A DNA stretch of 64,000 nt from Paracyclopina nana (taxonomy: Eukaryota > Arthropoda > Copepoda > Cyclopoida > Cyclopettidae): positions 4,848,501 to 4,912,500 of the forward strand of contig JAGUCH010000002.1 of the NCBI GenBank assembly GCA_019096065.1. Reading direction: 5' to 3'. Positions 51,401 to 63,501 of the stretch are shown here, one piece after another. The position numbers were made by a program, and so were the translations under genes. Every line of letters starts with the position of its first letter. Position 1 is the first letter of the stretch. Under the pieces are notes generated by a model, which saw only the letters and a list, made by a program, of their open reading frames with translations, ran no database searches and was not told the origin of the DNA.

Positions 51401-52500
51401 ACCTCAACCCTCAAGATTGTTGCGCAATACTGCCCCAACTTGATCTCGCTTGGCCTTTGCGGCTGCTTCAAGCTCACCAACGAAGACCTCAAGCTGATCG
51501 GAGAATCGTTTCCGAAGCTAGAGAGGATCGACCTCTCCGGAGTTTCTCCTTCAAGCTCCAGCTCTCGAAGTGCTGTGTCGAGCACTCACTTGTCAGATTT
51601 CATCACTGTTCTCGGCAGTCGTCTCACCATGGTCAACATTTCGAACAACAAGATGTCCGGTTTGCCGTTCGTCTTCAAGGCGTTGTCCGCGCACAGCGTC
51701 AACCTCGAGGAGCTCGACATTTCAAATATCACCACCACCTCTCGGGACACAATTAACATCAACTTGGAAAAGTTCCAGAAGGGCTGTCAAAAGTTGCGAA
51801 TCCTCAATGCCAACCATACAATGCTCAGCTTGACTGAAACCCCGGTTAGGGAGCAGGTCAATTCGCCGGGTTTCCCCAATCTCGAGGAGCTCCATATAGC
51901 TGTCGATAGCCGAGGCTATTTCGATGGCATGGACGACACGCAAATCGAGCGAGTCTTGGCCAAATCGGCGAAGCTACGCATCCTTGATGTCAGGGGATGT
52001 CAGCACATCAGTAACTCTTGCTTGATCAGGCTCAAGTCTTGGGTAATTGAGAAGCTGATTCTGGCTGGCTGTTCAGCCACAACCGACAGCTCGGAAAGTA
52101 TTGAGCTCCTGGTGAAGAAGTTGAACAAGCTGACCGAGTTGGACATAAGCCACACTCCTGGTGAACGGACAGTGAATAACGCAGTTGCGGAGCTGGCAGA
52201 GTCGGATACACCGATCTTACGGTAAGTCTTCATATTGGTACACGCAACCTCAAGCAGTTTGATTTTCTTCATATTTCTTTTAGGAAACTCAACTTATCGA
52301 GTACCGCCGTGGGCATCAAGCCTCTCACCCGCCTACTCAAGTCCTGCTACTCCCTTGAACACCTAAATCTGGTCTCCTGCCGTGGTTTGCCTCGAGGCAT
52401 CAAAAGGCTCTACTCGAATCGCGAGGCCATCGTGCAGCTCAAGAATGACGTGCTGGAAGGAAAGTTCAATAACAACGACAACGACGACGACGATGATTGA
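45463..52500 (+). CDS. FBXL6: FBXL6-like F-box/LRR protein with very long AT-hook and polyQ N-terminal region
   Basis: Substrate-recognition subunit type of SCF ubiquitin ligases. Exons 45463-45535, 45600-47255, 47919-48101, 48162-52221 and 52284-52500 give 2062 aa. The C-terminal third matches human FBXL6: F-box near 1624 (IWKRIFQYCSYNDGSVPFLV, RAQRVCKKWKDVATSDPNLW), then leucine-rich repeats (LKIVAQYCPNLISLGLCGCF, LRILDVRGCQHIS) and the signature end HLNLVSCRGLPRGIKRLYS, aligning with YLNLESCRCLPRGLKRAY. Human FBXL6 is about 540 aa, so some 1600 residues are extra. They include Ser/Thr-rich stretches, a C2H-like IRCNKCNEEYSTKEARRLHT, an AT-hook (KRKRGRPRKNEP, near 810), basic KRKYTRKK, and Gln/Met tracts coded by mixed CAG/CAA (about 745-1400). 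The 60-nt third intron is in frame and stop-free. It ends in an Asn/Asp run. Confidence 0.88.
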
Positions 52501-53204
52501 ACTACTTGAATCTCGCTCAAGCATAGTATAACAGAAGGGAATGGTTATTATCTCAAATGATTTTTAAAAAGCAGCTATCTTGCTGGATAGTTATTGTCAG
52601 GATGACAATGTTGGTAGATTGGACAACTACTCTCATTGGCCATTGCAGAAATCCCTGAAATATTAGCGCACTTTATTGGAAGAACTGCTACTTCTATTTG
52701 TACTGATAACCTCGTCAGTAAAGTAACAATAATTTAATGCACACCACCACGGACATATTCAACAAAATGATATACTACAATTATCTTTAAGAGTAACATA
52801 TGAAATAGAGAAGCTTGTTGCATTTACTGTTTTCTTTTCAAGTGAATTCGTCAACTGAACGTTGTGAGAACCTTACGATTCAAAGACAGTTTTGCCGTGC
52901 TCAATAGACCATGGAGGGTCAAATTGGGGGGAACGAATATTGACTCGTTACTTTTTTTCGTAAGAGTTACCATCTTTGCTCAATCATTTCATACTTTTTA
53001 AAAGGTTGGAATAGAAAGCCATATGCAGATTTCTGCAAAAAAAAAGGCACATTTTGCAGTTTGGCAGCCGTATTTCCTGCTTTTCCACAACTACATAGGC
53101 TCGCAAAACATTTTCAGTCTTGTCACTTATCCGATCTTTTTACCTGATCAAGTGGGACAAAATCCACGGTTGGTGAGGCTTAGTTGGTCGCAGAAGGTGG
53201 TGAA
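52501..53204. other. Spacer between the FBXL6-like gene and the prolyl hydroxylase
   Basis: Holds the FBXL6 3' UTR and the next promoter. No exon seen. Confidence 0.45.
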
Positions 53205-56200
53205 ATGAAGAACGTCATCATGGTTATCCTTTGCCTTTCTTGTGGCTTCGAAGGGATTCAATGCGTTGATGTCCACGTGACATCCCTCGAAGTCCTGAGG
53301 CTATTCCAGCTCGAAAGGCGCCTTTTGACAACTTTTGGCCGTGATGTGACACTCTTTGACCAAGCTCGTCAAGAGCTGAGCATCTTGACACCACACTCCG
53401 ATGGAAACTTGGATGCGGCCATTTTAGGTATAAAGCACAATCTTAGGCCTGTTCTATTTTTATTCACGCAGGAGCGCTTCGTAAGCGTTGAAGAATTCGC
53501 AACAATCAAGTCTTTTGAAGATGTCATTTTATTGTAGGAATTTTAATACGAAGTCTTCGAATTTTTTCGTAGTTCTATTTAGCTTGTGCAGGCCTGAATG
53601 AGAAAAGTTTTGCTGAAGCTCAAAACTTTTTGCCTTCCGACAGATGGCGGTTTGAGCGGTTGTACTTTGTAAGTAGTGGTTTCATAGGGCTGCGTTACAT
53701 AAACCAATTGCTTTATATCCAACGAATATCTTCACCTGCTTCAAATTGCTTTTTGATGCACCAGTCTTGCATAGGATTGGCATTAACAGTTCGTGAGAAT
53801 ACGCCCAACCAGAAATTCTGAGCCCTCATACGCCAAAAAAACTCTCAGTGAAACTTGTACGTTTTATCAACATTGAGTTTTAGTCATTATGTAACATTAA
53901 CTGCCTTGACACCTAGGTAAAATCGAAAACACCCATTTTCCGTGTCACGTTAGATTTTTTCTAATTTTTTTACTTAGGTGGTATGGAAGTTAATGTTACA
54001 TAACGACATAAACTCAACCTGGTTAAAACGAAGGAGTGCTAATACGTTACAATAACTTTAAGAAAACTGGGGAAAATTTCTGGTTGGGCGATTATTGAAT
54101 TATGATTGAATTAAGGAGATCACAGCATTTTAATCATGCACTGATAGACTTTACGTAAGCGAATTTGGATCATTTAATCTGAGTTTTACAAAACAGAAGA
54201 GCTAAGAAACTCATTGAATTTTCTTGTATTTTGGCTTTTTTCAGCCAAAGATGCATGTGGCAATTAGGTTTACTTTTGCAGAAACTGATTAACTGAAACA
54301 ACGGTATCTAAATGAAAGTAACTTGAAAGTTGATACCCTTTTGACAAGCTTATGCGTTCCAGTCGAGCGTGCACAATATTTATGAAATTTTGCCAATTGT
54401 CGAGTTGATGCAGCTGTTTTCAAATGAAAGAAAAAAGCTTCTCCATTCGCAGAAATCTGAGTTAGCGAAGCTACAGAGAAGAGCTAACCGAGAGAAGCGT
54501 GACGATCATCTAAAGAAATGCATTTATTGCCTTCTTGACGGAATTCATATGAGATTTTTCATATCCTATCTGTATTCAAATGAAGATATGCGTTACCGTG
54601 ATATAGTATTTTTGCGACATTTACCTTAAGAGCAGCAAGTTTTTTCTTTGTAGTTCTCGGGGAAGATTCTATTTTTAGTGAGTTTTCCAGAGCACGGGTA
54701 CCCATCAGCAGAAAGCTTTTAAAAGATTATCGATCACTTTGAGCAACCGGTGAGCAATCAGACTACAATATAGGTAATTTTTCCTAGATTCCACGATACC
54801 AACAGTTCATGTAAGCTGCTTTCCATGTGATTCTGACGATTTCTTTGCATAAAAATCATTATTTTTCAGAGCTATCGAACAATTTGACTGGTAGTGCTGT
54901 TCTCATTTAATTTTTAACTCATTTAATTAAGCTTTTAATTAGTGTATGTAAGCGATAATTCCCTGAATCATTATTAGCCTACTTGGTTGATGGTCAAAAC
55001 AAATTCGTACTTTGCTTTGGTACGGGATATACTAAAATGCGCGACATGCGCGACAAGCGCGACATGCGCGACAAACTACTAAAATGCGCGACATGCGCGA
55101 CTACTAAAATGCGCGACATGCGCGACTAACTGCTAAAATGCGCGACATGCGCGACTACTAAAATGCGCGACATGCGCGACTATTAAATTATGGGACAACC
55201 AAAAGTGTACTTGGATTATTAATCCATTATTAATAACAGTCTGAATTTAAAGTATTTTTTTCTATTTTGACAAAAAAGATGGGAAAAGGCTCCAGCTTTC
55301 CAATGAGTATTTCTGGATTATGAAACCCCAAGTTTAGATTCCCGCACCGTCCAATATTGAACGGACGAGTACAGACTGCATAATAAATAACAGGCAAAAA
55401 GAAAAGAAAAAATGATAATTCTTTTTTAAGTCTAACATTGTAATTTTTTTCAAGTCTAACATAGCAATTTTTTCAATTCTTACTTTTTTTTTCAATTCTA
55501 AAAATTTTGCATTGTTTTATCTCCTCTCTGATAAAAAACTATGCCATAATTTCGGCCATAACCATAGGTGAACAGTGCAGAGTGAGCTACTTAAATGTAA
55601 TATTTATGAAAAAGCATAACAGTTAATCAGTAACAGTAAATAGAAAAAATATTTCAAGAAGTGGTAACTAAACATTTTTTTTGCATTTTAGTAACCTGTG
55701 GTGCTTGTCGCGCATTTTAGTAGTCGCGCATGTCGCGCATTTTAGTAGTTTGTCGCGCATGTCGCGCTTGTCGCGTATGTCGCGCATGTCGCGCATTTTA
55801 GGGGATATACTAAAATGCGCGACATGCGCGACAAGCGCGACATGCGCGACAAACTACTAAAATGCGCGACATGCGCGACTACTAAAATGCGCGACATGCG
55901 CGACTAACTGCTAAAATGCGCGACATGCGCGACTACTAAAATGCGCGACATGCGCGACTATTAAATTATGGGACAACCAAAAGTGTACTTGGATTATTAA
56001 TCCATTATTAATAATATACAGTCTGAATTTAAAGTATTTTTTTCTATTTTGACAAAAAAGATGGGAAAAGGCTCCAGCTTTCCAATGAGTATTTCTGGAT
56101 TATGAAACCCCAAGTTTAGATTCCCGCACCGTCCAATATTGAACGGACGAGTACAGACTGCATAATAAATAACAGGCAAAAAGAAAAGAAAAAATGATAA

Positions 56201-58462
56201 TTCTTTTTTAAGTCTAACATTGTAATTTTTTTCAAGTCTAACATAGCAATTTTTTCAATTCTTACTTTTTTTTTCAATTCTAAAAATTTTGCATTGTTTT
56301 ATCTCCTCTCTGATAAAAAACTATGCCATAATTTCGGCCATAACCATAGGTGAACAGTGCAGAGTGAGCTACTTAAATGTAATATTTATGAAAAAGCATA
56401 ACAGTTAATCAGTAACAGTAAATAGAAAAAATATTTCAAGAAGTGGTAACTAAACATTTTTTTTGCATTTTAGTAACCTGTGGTGCTTGTCGCGCATTTT
56501 AGTAGTCGCGCATGTCGCGCATTTTAGTAGTTTGTCGCGCATGTCGCGCTTGTCGCGTATGTCGCGCATGTCGCGCATTTTAGTATATCCCCATTTTAGT
56601 ATATCCCCTTTGGTACCATAACACACTTAATGATGGCTGTTAGATAGGAAAACAAGTTGATCGCCAGGAAGCCTAGAAACTTTGTTGCGCGTTATTTGCA
56701 GGGAATCCTTTGAATGTATTTTACTTGTACCATCATTGGGAGAGCCATTCATCGTTATGGCCTCAGCTTGCTTCGGCCTCTGCCGAGTTGGAAGACTTTC
56801 TGTCACAACTGCCCGGGCACGAAGACGTTCTGGGGGTGGCACTTCACCTACTGAGGCTTTGTGACATCTTTAACCTCAACATAAGTCACGTCCTCGCAGG
56901 GGACGTGATGGGACTTGCGGCAGCTCGGCCGATGTCTATGCAAGAATGCTTCCTCGTCGTCGACGCCGCATACCAAAGCTTCATGAGTGAAGAATTCCGG
57001 CTATGGCATAGCGCGTGTCAGCAAGTAAGCCATTAGAGCATTTTTCATCAGAAATTTGAGAAAAGGCCCATTTCCTCGGACCACTTACGCAGATGCTTCC
57101 CAAATCGGAGGAAGAGCGAAATTTGCAAGCACTTCACCAGTCCCAAATGGCGACGAGGTCGAAAGTGATGGACAGGATCGGCCATGGTGGTAGCAACTTG
57201 GCGCACCAAACTGGTGGCGTACTTGAGAGGCTGACGCAGCAAATGTCTGCCACCGAGGGTGACCAGCATAATAAGAGCCGAAGCTCCAGCTACAATGGCG
57301 GGCGAAAGGAGTCCGATGACCAAGTAAGCAGTTGTTACCATTAACGTTGGCGGTCAGCTGAGCAATAATGCCTTGCTAACGACAATTTGATCCAGATCAG
57401 CGGACAAATGCTCAGTGCCTACAAGGAGCTGTGCCAACAGTCGATTGTCCATTCCGATTCCAATCTCGATCACCAATGCTACGTGGACTTTGGCCAGCTT
57501 TTGATAGCCTACGTGGAAATCGTATCCTTGCAGCCTCTCATCGTCGTCTTTCACCATCTCCTGTCGCAAGAGCTCATGCATGAGGTCATGGAGGCCGCTA
57601 GTCCTCAGTTGGATGTGCCCAAAATTGTGTCATCCACTAGCGGCAAAGTGAGTTCAGCGGCTGGCTCAAGATCGGGCAAGGTGGCTTTCTTGGAACAGGT
57701 TAATTTCTCACCTATCAACATAATTCAGATATGCTATTGAATCGCAAAATGCATGAAATCAGAGCGCAATTAGTAATATAAATCCCTTCCGTACCACGAA
57801 AAAAGGGTAATTAGCTGCTAATGATCTTCAACGGAGTTTTCCAACTTGGAAAAAATTGCCGTCAGACGAAAAATGATTTTCTCCCGAGCTTTCAGGCCGA
57901 GTTATTGGCGAGTGCAAGCCACACAATAAAGCTTCTGACAGGCCGCGTGACTGGCCTCAAGACAGAGGATGAAGATTCAACGGAAGTGCTACAAGTCGTC
58001 AATTACGGAGTTGGCGGTCATTATGAGCCTCATGTCGACTATTTCGGCTCGGAAATCGCAAAGATCGACAACAACGGCAAGGGGGATCGTGTGGCCACGA
58101 TGCTTTTCTACCTTACCGACAATGTCCTCGGCGGTGCCACTGTTTTTCCTTTCCTGGGTGCCTACATCAGGCCCACCAAAGGCTCGGCAGCCTTTTGGTT
58201 CAACACGCAGCGAAATGGACAGGGAGATTTGCGAACGTTGCACGCAGGATGTCCGGTCGTGGGAGGAACCAAATGGATCGCCAATTTGTGGATTAGGTTT
58301 TTTTCACGGCGAAATTATGCTAACCGAAACAATGCTTCTTCTTCTTCTCGCGAAAATGAAAGTAGGTGAGCTTAGGGCTAGCATAATTTCGCCATTTTTT
58401 ACACGTACCCCAGGCAAAATGCTCAAGTCTTTGCAAGACCCTGCTCACTTACCAGGGAATGA
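53205..58462 (+). CDS. Prolyl 4-hydroxylase alpha subunit (collagen type), divergent
   Basis: ER-lumen 2-oxoglutarate/Fe(II) dioxygenase that hydroxylates proline in collagen-like chains together with PDI. Exons 53205-53427, 56702-57024, 57093-57323, 57396-57698, 57896-58365 and 58414-58462 join to 532 aa (human P4HA1 534). Signal peptide: MKNVIMVILCLSCGFEGIQC. The P4Ha_N dimerisation region follows; the first junction gives ILGNPLNVFYL, matching FVGHPVNAFKL in human. Catalytic domain: LQVVNYGVGGHYEPHVDYF with iron ligands His406 and Asp408, GGATVFPFLGAYIRP, distal His476 in LHAGCPVVGG and 2-oxoglutarate-binding Lys486 in TKWIANLW. The end AQVFARPCSLTRE matches EFRRPCTLSELE. The second half of the peptide-binding TPR domain is replaced by a polar Ser/Gln-rich stretch (exon 3). 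The 3.3-kb first intron carries inverted-repeat elements. AATAAA is at 58561. Confidence 0.92.
53802..54090. mobile_element. 289-bp inverted-repeat MITE in prolyl hydroxylase intron 1
   Basis: The ends are CGCCCAACCAGAAATT and its reverse complement. A second, longer arm pair lies inside: ATTGAGTTTTAGTCATTATG with GTAACATTAACT at about 53872-53901, and its complement near 53988-54019, so most of the element is palindromic. The terminus resembles that of the 1.2-kb element at 36735-37930. No coding capacity. Target-site duplication not resolved. Confidence 0.8.
55015..56616. mobile_element. Tandemly duplicated foldback element with ATGCGCGAC-repeat arms and 9-bp target duplication
   Basis: The element spans 55024-56607, flanked on both sides by the 9-bp direct repeat CTTTGGTAC (55015-55023 and 56608-56616). 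It begins GGGATATACTAAAATG and ends with the exact reverse complement. Two nearly identical copies of a 778-bp segment stand in tandem (starts 55024 and 55802). Each copy has arms of about 170 bp (left) and 110-120 bp (right) made of TAAAATGCGCGACATGCGCG units and their complement, around an AT-rich middle of about 480 bp. The copies differ mainly by a 4-bp TATA insertion. The right end carries an extra ATTTTAGTATATCCCC. No transposase frame. Sits in intron 1 of the prolyl hydroxylase gene, about 95 bp before exon 2. Confidence 0.9.
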
Positions 58463-59875
58463 ATCAAGAAATGGAAAGAAGAAAATTGCGCTCAATGAGC
58501 GGGAAAAGCCAAGGAATTCGAAATGTCACTCAAGTACGTAAAAAAAGCAGAGAGAAAAAAAATAAAACTTGCCACTTGCCAAAATCCTCCTAGCTGATAC
58601 TTCATACTTTTGCGTAGTGCTACAATCCTCTACTGGACTTTTCATTCATCGCGCGCGGTATTCATGCAGCTCAGGACATTTCAATTACAAGAAGCACAAT
58701 AGTATTTTGTAAGCAAGCAATCAGCCCTCCATAGCTGAACTATATCTTTAGTACATTTTGGGCTGCAAGAGGATACACGTTGTTGCATGAAAAAAGCCAA
58801 TCGTGACGTTATGACGTTGCACACAGCAGTTGAAAGCTACTTCCATAACAATTTATACCATCATTTAGCAAACACATTGCGCAATACACAACGAAGGTGT
58901 CTGAAAGTGAGATGCCACTCACTCACTTCCTTATGCTTTCAAGCCCTTCTTGAAAACATCGGCAAAGAAACGTAGTCACATGCGCCCTACACTAATATAC
59001 ATATTTTTTGGACGTTTGCTTCAAATGGGAGCAATTGAATTTATGGGCATCACGCTCTTCTTCTTTTTACGAAGGCAATTTCGATTTGGCAGCAATATTT
59101 TCGCACGTGCATCACAGCAAATCGTCACGAGGAGGCTCGAAGATGAAATAAAACAATCGTTGCAGCATAAGCCTGTTGATCCAAAGCCTGCTGCTGCACC
59201 TTCTCTATACTTGCTTGTGCAGCCGTTTTGCTTGTTAGCTCTCTAGATCTTGAATGAGAGAAGAGCTGTGGTAAATAAAAATATAAAGGATTTCCACAAA
59301 CATGTCACAGCAGGCTGCTCTTTTATGAATTAGAGATAAAGCTCTCTGAACCAAGGTAATCAGCTCAGTGCCTTTCCCTTGCTTTCTTACTTCCGAATGT
59401 CTCAGTTAGCAATTGATTTCATATTATAGGAACCCGAAGTCAAGCTGACTGCACTAGACGGCTTGACGTCATCAGTGCGGCGCGTAGTTGACACGTTTAA
59501 CAAATGAACTGCCAGATGTGAACTATATTAAAAAGTCAAAAAGAACCAGCTCCCTCGTACAAAAACGCCACTTTAATATAATGGGTCAATCTGGATACAC
59601 TTTTAATTAGTGTTCTAGCTTGCCCGTAAGCCAGCCCAATGGCCAGCCTGTAATTTGAGGAAAAGATGGAATTTCAGAAAAGATAGCTCTCTAAATATAG
59701 TGAGATGTAAATATAATTGGTCACTTTGAATCGTAGACACTACTTAAGCTTGTAAAAATTATACCTTACGAAAAATAATCAAGAAAATAAGGCATTTTGC
59801 TCATTCAGACGGCGCTACGAAGTCAGCAATCAGCCGTCTGAAATCTTATGAGCTTGCCGGTAGGATAAATGGGTA
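58463..59875. other. Non-coding interval after the prolyl hydroxylase
   Basis: Contains the AATAAA at 58561-58566. Open stretches here have no recognisable domain or splice context, and I see no further gene. Confidence 0.45.
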
Positions 59876-60661
59876 TACTGCCTAAAGGCACCAAGGGCAA
59901 AGGCATTATGATTAAAGGCTCCCTGATAAAAAGCGCTCTGACGAAAGGCATAATGGGCAAAGGCAACATTGGCTAAAGGCACAAATTGTCAAAGGCACCT
60001 TTAAGCAATAAAGGTGAGTCACTCATAATGAATAGGTGGGGAAGATGCGCGCGCGTGTTATAACGATTGCGATTTGCGGAAAATCAGGGAAACTTTAGGC
60101 GGCAAAACAGTGCTATTTTCCGCATTCCTGTATGTTTTTGTCAGTTGGACTTACTGCTGTGCAAGAGAAATGTCTTGGCCATCCAAACAAGAAGACTTTC
60201 AAAAGATGCTACAAAAGGCTTAAAATGCAGAAAGCCAATCTTATGAAAAATCTTCATGCGCACAAAACTGATTTGGAAACTTTCATGAAAGCAATTGGCA
60301 ACTCTGAAAGGGGATTCCTTGATGGCAATTGCTTCATAAATAAAGCCAGAGTCTTCAGAAGTTTTCTTACCCGCAACTGAGAGCACTTCAAATAGTGAGC
60401 TTAAGCGCAAAAATCGTGATCTTTCATACATTGACCAATCAAATATCATTTCCCAAAAACGTCGACGCAAATGCTAATTCTGCTGTCAGATTTTTTACAA
60501 ACAGACAAATAAATTTGTGATACCATTTTTTCTTTTAGTGCCATTTTAGTTAAGTTGCCTTTTACCAGTGTTGCTTTTGCCCACTATGCCTTTAAGCAGC
60601 GTGCTTTTTATCAGGGAGCCTTTAATCATAATGCCTTTGCCCCTGGTGCCTTTACCCAGTA
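59876..60661. mobile_element. 786-bp foldback element with arms of AAAGGCA-type repeats
   Basis: The left arm (59876 to about 60000) starts TACTGCCTAAAGGCACC and continues through GGGCAAAGGCATTATGATTA and AAAGGCTCCCTGATAAAAAG. The right arm (about 60540-60661) is its reverse complement with few differences. Each arm is built from 14-18-bp units centred on AAAGGCA. The middle carries one small Lys-rich frame, 60132-60380 (82 codons, starting MFLSVGLTAVQEK), with no recognised domain; it could be chance or a relic. No target duplication fixed. Confidence 0.8.
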
Positions 60662-63278
60662 GAGCCTGATAAATATGGTACGATTTACGGTTCCCTATTT
60701 GATGGGGAGAGTTCCATCGCTACTATATCACTCGAACCTCGCAACCTCATAGCGCGATAATTTCCTAGAGGGCTCAGAGAGCATCTCAACACCAAACTGT
60801 AGCTCACTTAGGTCCTTTCCATATGCTCACTTGTGGTTATGAGGTACAAAAAATGTACCTCACAAAACCATTTTTGCAAGGCCGTTTTCTTTGTTCATTT
60901 ACGTTTTTATTTACTTATTTTATTTTACTAGGCAAAGGCCATCTAAAACCGTTCAAGAGATTAATTTTTGAGCACATGGGAAGGTGCTTGCATTAGCTCA
61001 GTATTCTTAGCTTTGTGTACAAGCTACCGGCTTCTCGCGACATTCACAAAAATAAGACTAACATCGGGCGAGCTGAATTCCACAACGATTATTTTGGTGG
61101 CAGGAATGGTTTTTTAATTATCATCAAAAAAGCCTCCTCAATCACATTTTTCATGGTATCAATTGCCACAAGAGCCACCTAGTTAAAAAGTGCTATCATG
61201 GATCGCGAGAAAAATATCCCGCAAGTATAGGTGAGTCACCTTTTTAAATAATTTTGTCTTAACATTACTGATTTTCATGACATGTTCTGCTCAAGTACAG
61301 CCGTGACTTCGTATGTTGCATTTTCTGGATAACTACTGCTCTGAGCAATTTTCTGCTCTTTTACATATTAGCAGATGCATTTCTTTGAAACTGCACTTAA
61401 TTGCTTTAACAACGTTATTATTAATTAATGGCTCTTAAGAAGCTTCTCCCTGAATCATTCGTGAATGACGCTTTTGACAGACGCACGCGAATCTTTCACA
61501 AAAGTCAAAAAAACCTATTGCTTTACTTTGAATGGAGAAAGTAAGCTCCCTCGATAATAACAAGAGTTTCCGAGTATCTTCCTGATAAGGAAAATCCGTC
61601 TGAAATTCAAGGTTTTAAATTAATTAAATGTCTTTCGTGACTGAGTTCATCTCGAAAAATAGTAGTTTTTTGTCCGTAGAAGATTCTCGGTTGCTTTCTG
61701 GCGAAGAAAGAGTCCTCTACTAGCCAATGTTAATTCAAGTAAAGTTTGAACTAACCAGACTCGAAAGGAAGGGAAAGAAAAGCAACTTTCAGCTCTCAAA
61801 GCATTCAAAATGACAGTACTGACTTCAAGAATTTTAAGCTGTGCATGCTGGAAAGTTATATGCTCTGGTATAAAATAACATGCATGTTTTCTCGAGACAG
61901 TTCAAAAAGTTTCTTACCACAGTATTTTTGAAGCCGAACAAAGTGCGCACAGTGTGTTTTATAGCGCCTAAAATAGGTGGTACGTGAAGCTTGCAAGGTT
62001 CAAAAATCCCCATAAATGTCATGTTAATATAGTAGTCGATCAATAAATTAAAGCCAGCCTCAAAAATCTAAATTGAGGATGACGAATGAGCCCTTCACTC
62101 TTTTTTCCAGCTATACTTGTTCTGGCTTAATATTGCAGTATATCGCATTGCGTGATTCAAAGATAGAGCACGTAGTTGTAAAAATGAGAGACTGCTTGAT
62201 ATTCGAGCATTGTCACACATATCCACATCTGGGTCCATACATTAGTAGATGATATGCCACCACAAAATATGGCTAATGGTGTCTTGCATTATTAAAGATG
62301 TGTACGTACTAACCACAGCTTCATAAATGAAGGGCATAGTACAAAAATAAAATTCTGGCTGCTAATTATCATCGAAACTTTGCTTCAAAGCCTCGAGCAA
62401 CCAAACTGAGAGAGACGCAACAATTGTTGCAACTTCTTCGCAATCTTTGATTTCTACCCTCTTTTTAAGCGAGCTTTTAGAAATATAGCAACAAATCTCC
62501 GAGTTGTGGAGCCAACTGTCAGAAAAAAGCCCCCTTAGGCTCTCTATTTTAGGCCTCCTGGTCGTTCTCTTTTTCGACCAAGTATATTATCATCTAGGGG
62601 AAATAGCAACTTTTAGATGACCTAGCAAACTTCCTTGAAGCAGCAGCAGCAAAAAGGAAAAAAATATTACTGTATCACCAATGGAGCCCGGAGAAGATAT
62701 CATTTTCCTCACTCTCACAATTTCCTAAAAGAATACGCACGTCGCATCGTTAAAATCTACGTATATGGGTCCAATTAAGTCACTTAATTTCATGCCACGT
62801 ATTTTGTTTGAAGCTGCATCAATTTTCGAGCTTTCAATGCACGAGATCAGACCTTTTTTGACCCTTGAGGCAAAAAAGATTCTCATCGTTGCTTTCGAAA
62901 TTTTCCATGAGCCGAGAAAAAAGAATGCGGCTTTCCATTTTTCGCAGCATGCAGTATCATCATCCTGAGCATCTTAGTGAACGCTTTTCAGCAGCGGCGA
63001 TCTGATCGGTATATACATAAAAATTGCGTATTGGGAAATGTAAAAGCATGCAGTGTGTCATTTTGGGCCTCTTCTCGTCCTTCTCCGTTGTTCTCCCCGC
63101 TACAGTCCGTCGTCGCCATCCCCGTGATGCAGAAGAAGAGAAGCTCGCCAGTCGTTGCGCTTTGGTTGCGGCCGCCTGAAGAGGGACAATTTTATACGGA
63201 GCTCGGCAATTAGTGCATCAACAATTGCAGAACAAGTGGACAATCGAGGGTCATTAAGCCGCGCCGACTTCCTTCGTT
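60662..63278. other. Non-coding interval before the GPCR gene
   Basis: About 2.6 kb, AT-rich, no exon recognised. The last 200 bp are less AT-rich and probably include the 5' UTR and promoter of the GPCR gene. Confidence 0.45.
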
Positions 63279-63501
63279 ATGGCTAACGAGGGACTCGACT
63301 TCTACTTGGACGGCGTGGCCAACTTTACGGTCTGCGTGATCGGGTTGGCCGTCAACGCCGCCGCCATCGGGATGCTGTGCAGGCAGAAAACGAGCAGCAT
63401 CTTCGTCAAGCTCATGATCTCACTCGTCACTTACGATCTCATCTACGTCTTTCTCTTCGCTACCTGCTACTCGCTACCCAGGTTGTCCGACTCGTTCAGA
63501 G
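63279..63501 (+). CDS. Rhodopsin-like GPCR, first coding exon
   Basis: Starts at the ATG of TTATGGCT and runs 74 codons to a GTACGT donor at 63502. TM1 is FTVCVIGLAVNAAAIGML, with the conserved Asn in a G-x3-N pattern, followed by the basic loop CRQKTSS. TM2 is KLMISLVTYDLIYVFLFAT, with the Asp of the class A L-x3-D pattern in TYDLI. The layout resembles insect FMRFamide-receptor-like and other peptide GPCRs, but 74 residues do not allow a subfamily call. The remaining exons are beyond 64000; 63502-64000 is intron with no further exon visible. Confidence 0.75.

Noticed and set aside
53590-53668. Exon-like segment in prolyl hydroxylase intron 1 (after TTGTGCAG, before GTAAGT)
   Set aside because: Exon 1 joins exon 2 directly in phase to give the conserved GNPLNVF stretch; including this segment would break the phase.
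54369-54629. 86-codon frame with Lys-rich stretch
   Set aside because: No splice sites in phase with the prolyl hydroxylase and no recognisable domain; it lies between mobile elements.
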